This document shows, in pieces, positions 54,280 to 62,596 of a stretch of DNA of 64,000 nt. Both the position numbers and the translations under genes were made by a program. Below the pieces are notes generated by a model that saw only the letters and a list, made by a program, of their open reading frames with translations, was not told where the DNA came from and ran no database searches. Location: positions 186,001-250,000 of the forward strand of contig JACKLY010000004.1 in NCBI GenBank assembly GCA_024235655.1, read 5' to 3'. The first letter of the stretch is position 1, and every line of letters begins with the position of its first letter. This DNA is from Zoogloeaceae bacterium (GTDB lineage Bacteria > Pseudomonadota > Gammaproteobacteria > Burkholderiales > Rhodocyclaceae).

Positions 54280-54377
54280 TTGTTCATTTTTATTCACCTT
54301 TCAAGTGCGCATGAATACTGGGCGCAGCAGTTTGTAGCCAGACAAATTCCGCTTTAATTGTGAATAAAAGTGAACAA
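54280..54377. repeat. Inverted repeat with 62-base spacer, downstream of nagZ
   Basis: TTGTTCATTTTTATTCAC (54280-54297) and GTGAATAAAAGTGAACAA (54360-54377) are inverted copies matching in 17 of 18 positions. They lie between the convergent nagZ and hypothetical gene. They could form a large hairpin or be two binding sites. Confidence 0.8.
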
Positions 54378-54406
54378 TCTGCCTGTTCAGGATTGTTTCA
54401 GACGCT

Positions 54407-54943
54407 TCAAGGCTGTTGCCTGAAGCCCCCGATTCTTTCCAGTTCGCCGGCTGCGCAGCGTTGCAAGGGCAGGGGGCGGCCCTGAACGAGCAAATGCAGG
54501 GCTGGTTCGGCATCCAGCAGGCCATCCGGTAGCGCCCCGTCAGGGCGACGGATCATTTCCAGGAGTAGATGCAGGTCGCGGTCATCCACCAGGCCGAAAC
54601 CGAGCGCGGTCTGCAGGCACAGGGCTTCATTGTCCACCAGCCAGGCGGCGGAGATTGCGCCTGCCGCAACACCTGTATGGGAAACGAAACTGCCATCCGC
54701 CGCCAGGTGAAAGATCCACGGTGTCGCATTAAGCTCAACCCACACCCGCTGCGGCCCGTTCTGCATGAACCAGGCACCGGTTTCGTCGCAGGCGTAGTTA
54801 CGGCCAATGAAGCCGGCCAGCCCGTCATGTCGCACCGGGCTACCCTGCAGGCGCCACTGACCGCGCCGGTCCAGACTCAGCCAGCCCCGGCAATCCGGCA
54901 CGTTCGGCCATTTGGCCATGGCGGCGACTACACTGGGATCCAT
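54407..54943 (-). CDS. Conserved hypothetical protein next to efp (DUF2946-like, uncertain)
   Basis: The 178-residue protein starts MDPSVVAAMAKWPNVPDC and is soluble and beta-rich. Segments such as GWLSLDRRGQWRLQG and YACDETGAWFMQNGPQRVWV are typical of a betaproteobacterial conserved family, which I recall as DUF2946-like; the name is uncertain. I cannot assign a function. It is downstream of efp on the same strand, separated by a terminator. Confidence 0.75.
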   Translation of the reverse strand: MDPSVVAAMAKWPNVPDCRGWLSLDRRGQWRLQGSPVRHDGLAGFIGRNYACDETGAWFMQNGPQRVWVELNATPWIFHLAADGSFVSHTGVAAGAISAAWLVDNEALCLQTALGFGLVDDRDLHLLLEMIRRPDGALPDGLLDAEPALHLLVQGRPLPLQRCAAGELERIGGFRQQP

Positions 54944-54952
54944 GAGGCCTCC

Positions 54953-54985
54953 GGAAAAAGAAAAGGGCAGCCTGAGCTGCCCTTA
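54953..54985 (-). terminator. Terminator of efp
   Basis: On the minus strand AAGGGCAGC and GCTGCCCTT pair around TCAG, followed by TTCTTTTT. Confidence 0.88.
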
Positions 54986-55005
54986 CTGTAACGCAATCCG
55001 GTGAA

Positions 55006-55563
55006 TTACTTGACGCGGTTGCGATACTCGTCGGTGCGGGTGTCGATCTCGATCTTGTCACCGATTTCAACGAAGGCCGGTACCGGCAGCTCGAAACCCG
55101 TGGCCAGTTTGGCCGGCTTCATGACCTTGCCCGAGGTGTCGCCCTTGACGGCGGGTTCGGTGTAGACGACTTCGCGGACAACGCTGTTCGGCAGATCAAC
55201 CGAAATGGCCTTGCCGTCGTAAAATACCACTTCGCAGGGCATGCCGTCTTCAAGGTACTTGAGGGCGTCAGCCATTGATTCGGCTTCGATTTCGAACTGG
55301 TTGTACTCGGCGTCCATGAACACGTACATCGGGTCGGCAAAGTAGGAATAGGTCACTTCCTTGCGGTCGAGTTGCACGACTTCGAACTTGTCGTCAGCGC
55401 GGTAGACGGTTTCAGCGCCGGCACCGGTGAGCAGGTTCTTCATCTTCATTTTGACGACGGCGGCGTTGCGGCCGGACTTGTTGTATTCGGCCTTGAGCAC
55501 GACCATGGCGTCGGCGCCGACCATGAATACGTTGCCGGAGCGGAGTTCCTGGGCGGTTTTCAT
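55006..55563 (-). CDS. efp: Elongation factor P (Arg32 type)
   Basis: EF-P relieves ribosome stalling at polyproline. ATG 55563 gives 185 residues, the usual length, with AGGA upstream; the frame extends further but the family begins MKTAQELRSGNVFMVG. The modified loop reads NKSGRNAAV, with Arg at position 32 instead of Lys. EF-P with Arg32 is rhamnosylated by EarP, and earP is the gene just upstream. Confidence 0.97.
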   Translation of the reverse strand: MKTAQELRSGNVFMVGADAMVVLKAEYNKSGRNAAVVKMKMKNLLTGAGAETVYRADDKFEVVQLDRKEVTYSYFADPMYVFMDAEYNQFEIEAESMADALKYLEDGMPCEVVFYDGKAISVDLPNSVVREVVYTEPAVKGDTSGKVMKPAKLATGFELPVPAFVEIGDKIEIDTRTDEYRNRVK

Positions 55564-55605
55564 CGGGTTGTCCTGTGGATTAGGGTGGAAATTTGGAAAC
55601 CCGGC

Positions 55606-55611
55606 ATTATA
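55606..55611 (-). promoter_or_regulatory. Candidate -10 element of efp (TATAAT)
   Basis: A perfect TATAAT on the minus strand sits in the loop of a hairpin AAACCCAGC/GCCGGGTTT at the end of earP. No good -35 is seen at 16-18 bases. It would give efp its own leader of about 35 bases. Confidence 0.4.
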
Positions 55612-56773
55612 GCTGGGTTTTGCCTTTTTCCGCGCAAAAATCCACCAGTGTTGTTGCAAGATCAGGGAGTTGCGCCAGCTTTTCGCGCCAACGCAAGGTG
55701 TGGGCAGCAATTTCCGGCAGATGGATCGAAAAACCATGCCAATCATCGGCTGTTGCCGTCTCTGCATTCCATGCCAGCCAGAATCCACGCAGGGCATGCG
55801 CAGCTTCAGCGTTCAAGCCAGCGCAATAACGCTCGAGAAAGGCTTCGAGCTTGACCAGATGCGCGGCATCCGACTGTGGGTAGATGTGCCAGACAAAGGG
55901 TTTGCCGGCCCAGATTGCACGTACCAGCGAGTCTTCTCCACGCACGAAATTGAGGTCGCAGGCAGCAAGGAGGTCGTCGTAGGCAGGCTGGGGCATGAAG
56001 GGCAAAACGTTCAAAGCCAGGCTTTGCTCGCGCACATGGTCACCGGGTAGCAATGCGCGACCCAGCGCCGAATTCACTGAAGCCAGCACCCGCGAATCAG
56101 TCACCAGGCAGTGATGCGGTCGTTCGTTCTTGCGCCAGGCGTCGAGCAGGGCGGCGATCGCGCGGTTATCGTAGGCAAAGAGCGAAATCCTGAGTGCCTC
56201 GGATTCGGGCGTCACGCCCTGCTTGCCCCACCAGGCGGTGGCATCGAATTCGGCGTGGTGCGCCAGCAGCCCGCGTTCGCGCAACAGTCCGGCGCTCCGG
56301 GCATCAAAACCGGGGATGAAGAAGTGCTTGAGCAGCGGCAAACGAGGGTGGGGAGAGGGCAGGCCATGGCAATCGGCCACCCAGTTTTCGGCCGAGAGGT
56401 ATTCGAGGTTGATCCAGCGCACGTGCGGTGCATGCCGGGCCAGCGTTTCGACATAGGTTTCCGGCAGAGTGCAGGCAAAGGCTTCGATCAGCCCGTCCGG
56501 CAAGTCATTGCCGGACAGTGCGGGGAACGGGGCAGGCCAGCTGCGCACTTCGACCCCTTGCAGCGTCTGGCTGTCACACCTTGTATCGAGTTCAGGGCAG
56601 AGGCGGTGGAAGGCTGGCAGATCGTCCACCCACAGCCGGACCCGGCACGCATGTTCAGCAACGAGTTGGCGGGCCAGGCGCCAGCAGACACCGATATCGC
56701 CATAGTTGTCGATCACCGTGCAAAAAATATCCCAGTGCTGGCGCGCCGCTCTGTTCGTTACCGGATTTTCCAT
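55607..56773 (-). CDS. earP: EF-P arginine rhamnosyltransferase EarP
   Basis: EarP transfers rhamnose from dTDP-rhamnose to Arg32 of EF-P. The 388-residue GT-B enzyme has the N-terminal DNYGDIGVCWRLARQL segment with the catalytic Asp residues, and the C-terminal donor site NFVRGEDSLVRAIWAGKP. It is followed by efp after 43 bases. The rhamnose donor genes are not in this window. It diverges from uvrC with an 84-base gap. Confidence 0.96.
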   Translation of the reverse strand: MENPVTNRAARQHWDIFCTVIDNYGDIGVCWRLARQLVAEHACRVRLWVDDLPAFHRLCPELDTRCDSQTLQGVEVRSWPAPFPALSGNDLPDGLIEAFACTLPETYVETLARHAPHVRWINLEYLSAENWVADCHGLPSPHPRLPLLKHFFIPGFDARSAGLLRERGLLAHHAEFDATAWWGKQGVTPESEALRISLFAYDNRAIAALLDAWRKNERPHHCLVTDSRVLASVNSALGRALLPGDHVREQSLALNVLPFMPQPAYDDLLAACDLNFVRGEDSLVRAIWAGKPFVWHIYPQSDAAHLVKLEAFLERYCAGLNAEAAHALRGFWLAWNAETATADDWHGFSIHLPEIAAHTLRWREKLAQLPDLATTLVDFCAEKGKTQL

Positions 56774-56857
56774 GAATCTTTCATGTTGCCATCTGCGCTG
56801 ATCAACTGAAGCTGCGTGTTACCATCGAAGCCCGACATCGTACCTGATCCACCTACC

Positions 56858-58693
56858 ATGCCCGAAACCGAGACGGCGGCCACAGTTGCCGTTCCGTTTG
56901 ATGCCAAGGCGTTGCTGGCCTCCCTGCCGGAGCTGCCGGGGGTCTATCGCATGCTCGACATGGCGGGCAATGTACTTTACGTCGGCAAGGCCAAGTCACT
57001 GAAAAAACGGGTCGCTTCCTATTTCAGGGAAAACCAGCCGAGCCCGCGCATTTCCCTGATGGTGCGCCAGATTGCAGCTGTCGAAACAACGGTAACGCGC
57101 TCCGAAAGCGAAGCATTGCTGCTTGAGAACAACCTGATCAAGCAGCTCAGCCCGCGCTACAACATCCTCTTTCGCGACGACAAATCCTACCCCTACATCC
57201 TGGTCAGCAAAGACAAATTCCCGCGCATCGCCTATTACCGGGGCAGCCTGGATGCACGCAGGGCCGAGTATTTCGGCCCCTATCCCTCGGCGGTGGCGGT
57301 TCGCGAAAGTGTGCATCTTCTCCAGCGCATGTTCCGCCTGCGCACCTGTGAAGATTCGGTCTATGCCAACCGTTCCCGCCCCTGCCTGTTGCACCAGATC
57401 AAGCGCTGCTCCGCCCCGTGTGTCGGGCTGATCAGCAGCGAAGCCTATGCCGAGGATTTGCGCCTCGCCCGTCTGTTTCTGCAAGGGCGCCAGCAGGAGG
57501 TGATGAAGGCGCTGGCCGCCGCCATGACTCAGGCCGCCGAGAATCTGGCATTCGAACAGGCCGCCATTTACCGCGACCAGATGCAGTCATTGCGCCATGT
57601 TCAGGAAAAACAGTATGTGGAGAGTACCCGCGGCGAAGATCTGGACATCATTGTTGCCGTTGAAGCGAATGGAACCGTTTGCGTCAATCTGGCCATGGTT
57701 CGAGGTGGCCGGCATCTCGGGGATCGCGCCCACTTTCCGGCCGGTGCCAGCGGCTGCCTGGCGATTGAGGCATTGGGCGCATTCCTGCGCCAGCATTATC
57801 TTGACCATCCGATTCCTTCCCGCATCCTCGTCAACCTGAAATTCCAGGAGGAGGAAGTACAAGAAGCACTGGAAACGCTGGCCGAACGAAAGGTTGCGGT
57901 GATCGAGCCGCGCCAGGAAATGCACCGTATCTGGGTCGAGATGGCCGTGCAGAACGCCCGGCTGGCCCTGACTGCCCGGCAGACAACGCTCTCCATGCAG
58001 GGAAAACGGCAACAGGCGCTGGCCGAAGCACTCGGGCTTGAATCGGTGGAGCGTATCGAATGCTTCGATATCAGCCACACGCAAGGCGAGGCCACGGTCG
58101 CTTCCTGCGTTGTCTATCAGGGCAACGCCATGAAAAAATCGGATTACCGGCGCTTCAACATCCGCGACATTCAGCCCGGCGATGACTACGCTGCCATGCA
58201 TCAGGCCGTGCAGCGCCGCTATGAAAAAGTGGCCAGTGGCGAAAGCCAGGCGCCCGACCTGATCCTGATTGACGGAGGCAAAGGGCAGGTGAGTTCAGCC
58301 GCCGCCGCACTCGCCGAACTGGGTCTCAGCCATTTGCCGATGCTCGGCGTGGCCAAAGGAGAAGCACGCAAGCCGGGGCTGGAAACTTTGATTTTTCCTG
58401 ATGACCGCGAGCCGTTACAATTGCCGCCTGAACACCCTGGCTTGCATCTGATACAGGAGGTTCGGGATGAGGCGCATCGCTTTGCCATTGGCGGCCATCG
58501 GGCGCAACGTGGCAAAGCACGGCGCACATCGCGTCTGGAAGAAATCGCAGGCGTCGGCCAGAAACGGAGAAAGGCCCTGATCACCCAATTCGGCGGGCTG
58601 CAGGGTATCGTTGAGGCAGGTGTCGACCAATTGGCCAACACGCCGGGTATCAGCCGGGAACTCGCTGAAAAAATTTACGCAGCACTACACTGA
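56858..58693 (+). CDS. uvrC: Excinuclease ABC subunit UvrC
   Basis: UvrC makes both cuts in nucleotide excision repair. ATG 56858 gives 611 residues; GTG 56816 is also in frame, and neither has a clear ribosome site. The GIY-YIG domain reads LPGVYRMLDMAGN then VLYVGKAKSLKKRV. Next come a UVR motif (ENLAFEQAAIYRDQM), the RNase H-like domain (ECFDISHTQGEATVAS) and two helix-hairpin-helix motifs at the end. The stop overlaps the pgsA start by one base. Confidence 0.96.
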   Translation: MPETETAATVAVPFDAKALLASLPELPGVYRMLDMAGNVLYVGKAKSLKKRVASYFRENQPSPRISLMVRQIAAVETTVTRSESEALLLENNLIKQLSPRYNILFRDDKSYPYILVSKDKFPRIAYYRGSLDARRAEYFGPYPSAVAVRESVHLLQRMFRLRTCEDSVYANRSRPCLLHQIKRCSAPCVGLISSEAYAEDLRLARLFLQGRQQEVMKALAAAMTQAAENLAFEQAAIYRDQMQSLRHVQEKQYVESTRGEDLDIIVAVEANGTVCVNLAMVRGGRHLGDRAHFPAGASGCLAIEALGAFLRQHYLDHPIPSRILVNLKFQEEEVQEALETLAERKVAVIEPRQEMHRIWVEMAVQNARLALTARQTTLSMQGKRQQALAEALGLESVERIECFDISHTQGEATVASCVVYQGNAMKKSDYRRFNIRDIQPGDDYAAMHQAVQRRYEKVASGESQAPDLILIDGGKGQVSSAAAALAELGLSHLPMLGVAKGEARKPGLETLIFPDDREPLQLPPEHPGLHLIQEVRDEAHRFAIGGHRAQRGKARRTSRLEEIAGVGQKRRKALITQFGGLQGIVEAGVDQLANTPGISRELAEKIYAALH

Positions 58694-59271
58694 TGCCCTT
58701 CAATCTACCCATCTTCCTGACCTGGCTGCGCATTCTTGCGATTCCGTTGCTGATCGCCATCTATTACGTGCCCGAAAACTGGCTGAGCGGGCACGGCCGT
58801 GATTTCATCGCCACCATGCTGTTCTGTGCTGCAGCAGCGACGGATTGGCTGGATGGCTACCTGGCCCGCAAACTCAACCAGACCTCTGCATTTGGCGCCT
58901 TTCTCGACCCGGTGGCGGACAAGCTGATGGTGGCCGCTGCCCTGATCATGCTGGTGCAACTGGGGCGTGTGGATGCAATCATCGCCAGCATCATCATCGG
59001 CCGCGAAATCACCATTTCAGCCCTGCGAGAATGGATGGCCCAGATCGGCGCGCACAAGAGCGTTGCCGTTTCCATGATCGGGAAAATCAAGACCACGGCA
59101 CAGATGCTGGCAATACCGCTATTGCTTTTCATGAACCCGGTGGCCGGAATCAATGTAATGGAACTGGGCACCTGGCTGATCTATATCGCTGCAGTGCTGA
59201 CGCTCTGGTCCATGGGCTACTACATGCGCATGGCCTGGCCGGATATTCTGGAGCAGGATCGCAAACGCTGA
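58693..59271 (+). CDS. pgsA: CDP-diacylglycerol-glycerol-3-phosphate 3-phosphatidyltransferase PgsA
   Basis: PgsA makes phosphatidylglycerol phosphate in the inner membrane. The 192-residue protein has several membrane helices and the CDP-alcohol motif WLDGYLARKLNQTSAFGAFLDPVADK, which contains the D-G-x2-A-R-x8-G-x3-D-x3-D pattern (I quote only its outline; it spans residues about 54-80). The order uvrC-pgsA is common in proteobacteria. The tRNA cluster follows. Confidence 0.95.
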   Translation: MPFNLPIFLTWLRILAIPLLIAIYYVPENWLSGHGRDFIATMLFCAAAATDWLDGYLARKLNQTSAFGAFLDPVADKLMVAAALIMLVQLGRVDAIIASIIIGREITISALREWMAQIGAHKSVAVSMIGKIKTTAQMLAIPLLLFMNPVAGINVMELGTWLIYIAAVLTLWSMGYYMRMAWPDILEQDRKR

Positions 59272-59308
59272 GCCGTCCTGGCTGCAGTGCAAAAATCAGC
59301 GGCACTGC

Positions 59309-59336
59309 TTGACACTCGTTTTTCAGCCCTTATAAT
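59309..59336 (+). promoter_or_regulatory. Consensus sigma-70 promoter of the tRNA cluster
   Basis: TTGACA (59309-59314) and TATAAT (59331-59336) both match consensus fully, with a 16-base spacer. It lies 14 bases before the first tRNA. Confidence 0.92.
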
Positions 59337-59350
59337 GCCGACTTCTCCAA

Positions 59351-59426
59351 GCGGCAGTAGCTCAGTTGGTAGAGCGCAACCTTGCCAAGGTTGAGGTCGA
59401 GAGTTCGAGACTCTTCTGCCGCTCCA
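59351..59426 (+). tRNA. tRNA-Gly (GCC), copy 1
   Basis: The 76-base gene has an encoded CCA, acceptor GCGGCAG paired with CTGCCGC, and anticodon loop CTTGCCA (GCC). It is identical to the copy at 59566-59641. Confidence 0.97.
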
Positions 59427-59431
59427 GAATT

Positions 59432-59460
59432 TCAGGGAAAGCCTAGCTTTCCCTTTTTAA
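59432..59460 (+). terminator. Hairpin after tRNA-Gly copy 1
   Basis: AGGGAAAGC-CTA-GCTTTCCCT is followed by TTTT. It lies between tRNA-Gly and tRNA-Cys, so it may only partly stop transcription. Confidence 0.75.
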
Positions 59461-59483
59461 TCCCGGTTGCGATACCGGTACAA

Positions 59484-59557
59484 GGCGCGATAGCAAAGCG
59501 GTTATGCACCGGATTGCAAATCCGTGTAGGTCGGTTCGACTCCGGCTCGCGCCTCCA
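59484..59557 (+). tRNA. tRNA-Cys (GCA)
   Basis: The 74-base gene has acceptor GGCGCGA paired with TCGCGCC, anticodon GCA in the loop ATTGCAAAT, T arm GGTTCGACTCC and an encoded CCA. Confidence 0.96.
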
Positions 59558-59565
59558 GGAACATC

Positions 59566-59641
59566 GCGGCAGTAGCTCAGTTGGTAGAGCGCAACCTTGC
59601 CAAGGTTGAGGTCGAGAGTTCGAGACTCTTCTGCCGCTCCA
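59566..59641 (+). tRNA. tRNA-Gly (GCC), copy 2
   Basis: The sequence is the same as the first tRNA-Gly over all 76 bases. It lies 8 bases after tRNA-Cys. Confidence 0.97.
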
Positions 59642-59644
59642 GAA

Positions 59645-59692
59645 AAAAAGAGGGAAAGCGTGATTAAAACTGCGCTTTCCCTCTTTGCTTTT
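59645..59692 (+). terminator. Terminator after tRNA-Gly copy 2
   Basis: AAAGAGGGAAAGCG pairs with the complementary CGCTTTCCCTCTTT and is followed by GCTTTT. It shares its GGGAAAGC core with the hairpin after copy 1. Confidence 0.85.
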
Positions 59693-59702
59693 GGCGACGG
59701 GA

Positions 59703-59708
59703 TATAAT
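59703..59708 (+). promoter_or_regulatory. -10 element of tRNA-Leu (TATAAT)
   Basis: A perfect TATAAT ends 10 bases before the mature tRNA. No good -35 is found at 16-18 bases. Confidence 0.55.
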
Positions 59709-59718
59709 CGCGCCTTTC

Positions 59719-59803
59719 GCCCGGATGGTGAAATTGGTAGACACAAGGGACTTAAAATCCCTCGCCGCAAGGCGTACCGGTTCGATCCCGGTTCCGGGCA
59801 CCA
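59719..59803 (+). tRNA. tRNA-Leu (TAA)
   Basis: The 85-base gene has a long variable arm (CTCGCCGCAAGGCG), acceptor GCCCGGA paired with TCCGGGC, anticodon TAA in CTTAAAA, and an encoded CCA. Confidence 0.96.
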
Positions 59804-59845
59804 TCTCTTCACAGAGTGCCTCGTGGCTTCCTTCTCCCGACAGCA

Positions 59846-60292
59846 ATGATCATTTTTGATTTGTCCTGCAACGATAACCACCGCTTTGAAGGCTGGTTTC
59901 GTTCTTCAGAAGAGTTTTCATCCCAGCAGACGCAGCAGCTCGTTTCCTGCCCACACTGTGGTTCAACGGAAATTCGCCGTGTGCCATCGGCGCTGCATGT
60001 CGGTAACAAATCTGCAGAAATTCCGAGGGCGACCAGTCCGCAACCTGCTGCGCCCGCTGCCGGCGCGGCTTCACATCCTCTGGCCATGCTGAAAGCTGCC
60101 GTAGAGAACCTCATCAGCAATACCGAAGATGTCGGAACGCGCTTTGCCGAAGAGGCACGCAGGATTCACTATCAGGAGACACCCGCGCGCGCCATACGCG
60201 GCCAGGCAAGCAAGGACGAATATTCGGCACTGAAGGAGGAGGGGATCAGCGTCATCATGCTGCCCTCCGTGAAACCTGAGGACATGAATTAG
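59846..60292 (+). CDS. DUF1178 family protein
   Basis: ATG 59846 begins the family N-terminus MIIFDLSCNDNHRFEGWF and gives 148 residues; the frame is open from 59816. It contains a zinc-ribbon-like pair CPHCGSTEIRRVPS near residue 35, a Pro/Ala-rich linker, and a C-terminal helix ending in VMLPSVKPEDM-like residues. The function of DUF1178 is not known. It precedes the acyltransferase gene by 28 bases. Confidence 0.88.
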   Translation: MIIFDLSCNDNHRFEGWFRSSEEFSSQQTQQLVSCPHCGSTEIRRVPSALHVGNKSAEIPRATSPQPAAPAAGAASHPLAMLKAAVENLISNTEDVGTRFAEEARRIHYQETPARAIRGQASKDEYSALKEEGISVIMLPSVKPEDMN

Positions 60293-60320
60293 ACGCCGCA
60301 GGGGTTCAGGAAGGAAATAT

Positions 60321-61226
60321 ATGAAACAGGCCGGTACCATCTGGCAATCCTGCAAGGGTTGCATCGCCTCAATGATTCTTGGGTTGAATACTGTCGTCGT
60401 ATTCTCGTCGATGATGCCTTTTGCCCTGATCAAGCTGTTCTTGCCGCCTTCCGCCCTGCGACGATCCATGGATACGGCACTCAATGCCCTGGCCCAAACC
60501 TGGATCAGCATCAACGGCTGGTGGATGGCGATGATGCAGCCCATTGAATGGCGCGTCAGTGGCATTGACACGCTGGAACGCAAGGCCTGGTACCTGGTCA
60601 GCAGTAACCATCAATCCTGGGTCGATATCCTGGTGCTGCAAAAGGTTTTTGCAGGTCGCATCCCATTCCTCAAGTTTTTCCTCAAGCGCGAACTGATGTA
60701 CGTGCCGCTGATGGGTCTGGCCTGGTGGGCGCTCGATTTTCCTTTCATGCGACGCAGTGGTGGTGGCAGAAATTTCGCAAAGGACCTGGCGGCAACCCGA
60801 AAGTCCTGTGAACGATTCCGCTCCATACCCACATCGGTCATCAATTTTCTAGAAGGAACCCGCCGGACACCAGCCAAGCACGAGGCGCAACAGTCGCCTT
60901 ACCGGCACTTGCTGAAACCCAAGGTGGGTGGATTGGCAATGGCCCTGGCTGTGATGGGAGAGCAGTTCGACAGCTATCTGGATGTGACCATTGTTTATCC
61001 GAGAGGGGTGCCCAGCTTCTGGGATCTCCTTTGCGGCAGAGTCAGCGAGATCGTCGTTCAGGTTCGCGCGCTTCCCATTCCCGAAACCCTGACCCGAGGC
61101 AGCTACGATGCCGATGCGGGATACCGCCGTCAATTGAATGACTGGGTGCAGCAGATGTGGGCCGAGAAGGATGCCAGTATCGAACGGATTCTGTCGCCGA
61201 AGGATGATGGGGATCAACCGCGGTGA
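60321..61226 (+). CDS. 1-acyl-glycerol-3-phosphate acyltransferase-like protein (YihG type)
   Basis: The 301-residue membrane protein has an N-terminal membrane segment and the PlsC acyltransferase motifs SSNHQSWVDILVL (the NH-x4-D motif) and NFLEGTRRTPAKH. It resembles E. coli YihG, which acylates lysophosphatidic acid. AGGAAGG lies seven bases before the ATG. The gene lies before a mobile region and is probably the last core gene here. Confidence 0.88.
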   Translation: MKQAGTIWQSCKGCIASMILGLNTVVVFSSMMPFALIKLFLPPSALRRSMDTALNALAQTWISINGWWMAMMQPIEWRVSGIDTLERKAWYLVSSNHQSWVDILVLQKVFAGRIPFLKFFLKRELMYVPLMGLAWWALDFPFMRRSGGGRNFAKDLAATRKSCERFRSIPTSVINFLEGTRRTPAKHEAQQSPYRHLLKPKVGGLAMALAVMGEQFDSYLDVTIVYPRGVPSFWDLLCGRVSEIVVQVRALPIPETLTRGSYDADAGYRRQLNDWVQQMWAEKDASIERILSPKDDGDQPR

Positions 61227-61345
61227 CGGGGGGGCTTTTCATGCTTGGCTACCTCAATTGCTTAGTTGACATAATACAAATTATGCGCACAAAACAACAA
61301 AGGTATGTCGCCGATGCATGAAATCCCGGCGCGCTTTTACCAATT

Positions 61346-61400
61346 GTTCCTGACATTTGGAACCATAGTTCCTGTCAAAAGTGACCATAAGTTCCTGACA
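61346..61400. repeat. Three iteron-like direct repeats (GTTCCTGACA)
   Basis: GTTCCTGACA occurs at 61346-61355 and 61391-61400, with GTTCCTGTCA at 61368-61377. The spacing is 22 and 23 bases, about two helical turns. Flanking bases (CCATA before two of them) are also shared. It lies between the acyltransferase and the mobile module; it may be a terminal repeat array of a mobile element. Confidence 0.8.
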
Positions 61401-61438
61401 TAAGCGAAATTCGCTTTCGGTCGTGGCCGACAGCACTT

Positions 61439-62497
61439 CTAAGCGACTGCCCTTCGTCTGCTCTTGCGAGGTTTGTTAGATTCCCCTTTGGGGGCTACGG
61501 GTGTTTGCAATTCCTGCAGTTGGCGCTCAAGCTTGACAACGTTTTCCCGGCAAGCAGCCAGCTCGTGCTCTAGCAAACCTTTCCGGGCATCACTTTCCGC
61601 GACAGTTGTGCGCGAGAGTATCAGATCGTCCGTCTGCTGTTGGCATCGCGTCCGTAGTTCGAGAAGCATGCCCTCGGCCAAACCCCATTTTTGACGAGCT
61701 TCACTCAGTTCGGTTTGCAGCTTAGCTAACTCGGTACGATGTCGTTCTTCGGCGTCCTGATGGTATTGGCGGGATTGAGCTAAATCCTTTTGCAACTTGG
61801 CAGCAGAGGTTCGTTCCCGATCCACTTCCAGCAAGGCGCGTTTTTCAGCATCCCTACACCTCTCTTCGGAACGTTCCAGCGCTTGGCGGTGTTTTTCTAG
61901 TTCGGTCGCGAAATCTCGGCGGGCCTCAGCTAAAGCGGCCTCGAGGACGGCCTGTTGGCGCCCAGCATTCTCCAACTGGGTTGAATAGGCAGCCTTGCCG
62001 GCCCGCTCTGCAGCAACATCACGTTCTAGCTGGAGTACTCGGTCCGCGGCGGCCTTGGCCGCTTGCTGGGCCAGGTCTCGCTCCAGCAGAGCAGCGGTCC
62101 GTTCTGTCTCGGCTGAAGCCCGGGCGGAATGCGCCTCCAACATCGCAGCGTGGACTTCGGTCCGGAAGATGTCGAGCCCTTCGTGTGCGGCCGACTTGGC
62201 TTGAGTCCACAGTTCTGCGACCAGCTCCCCTGCCGCAGACTTAAGTGCGTCTGGAAGATCGGGATGCTCGATCCGCACCCGGCTTTTTTCGCGTAGCTCC
62301 TCCCAGAATTTCGCTAAGGCTTCTGCCGGCGCTGACATGCTGCCCTTCCTGACGTACTGATACAGCTTGTTTGCCGTAGGCGTGATGCCGTAGCGAAAGA
62401 AAAAGATGGCGCATACCTCGCGGTACAACTCCTGTGTGTCGGAAATCCGGGCGCGGAGGACTTCAATATCAGCGTGGATTTGTGCTTCAGTAGGCAT
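61439..62497 (-). CDS. KfrA-type coiled-coil DNA-binding protein, TnpT-like
   Basis: ATG 62497 has GGAG upstream and gives 352 residues. Residues 1-115 match the KfrA_N DNA-binding domain (REVCAIFFFRYGITPTANKLYQYV). The rest is a long coiled coil rich in Ala, Glu and Arg, with a basic Arg/Lys tail ending in SRRRAVA. It diverges from a tyrosine recombinase gene. This pair and its orientation match TnpT/TnpS of Tn4651-type Tn3 transposons, where TnpT binds the resolution site and helps TnpS. The assignment is by family shape. Confidence 0.8.
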   Translation of the reverse strand: MPTEAQIHADIEVLRARISDTQELYREVCAIFFFRYGITPTANKLYQYVRKGSMSAPAEALAKFWEELREKSRVRIEHPDLPDALKSAAGELVAELWTQAKSAAHEGLDIFRTEVHAAMLEAHSARASAETERTAALLERDLAQQAAKAAADRVLQLERDVAAERAGKAAYSTQLENAGRQQAVLEAALAEARRDFATELEKHRQALERSEERCRDAEKRALLEVDRERTSAAKLQKDLAQSRQYHQDAEERHRTELAKLQTELSEARQKWGLAEGMLLELRTRCQQQTDDLILSRTTVAESDARKGLLEHELAACRENVVKLERQLQELQTPVAPKGESNKPRKSRRRAVA

Positions 62498-62530
62498 CGC
62501 GCAACTCCGGCGAGTGGAATGCAAAGAATA

Positions 62531-62551
62531 ATACAACGTAAAACGTTGCAT
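62531..62551. promoter_or_regulatory. Candidate resolution site core palindrome
   Basis: ATACAACG (62531-62538) and CGTTGCAT (62544-62551) form an inverted repeat with a 5-base centre TAAAA. It lies in the tnpT-like/tnpS-like gap, where a resolution (rst) site is expected. Confidence 0.5.
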
Positions 62552-62576
62552 ATTGATAGAGTACCTTACACGATTT

Positions 62577-62596
62577 GACATTACGACTATAATGTC
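62577..62596. promoter_or_regulatory. Second palindrome in the resolution region
   Basis: GACATTA (62577-62583) and TAATGTC (62590-62596) are perfect inverted repeats around 6 bases. It may be a binding site for the TnpT-like protein or an operator. Confidence 0.45.
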
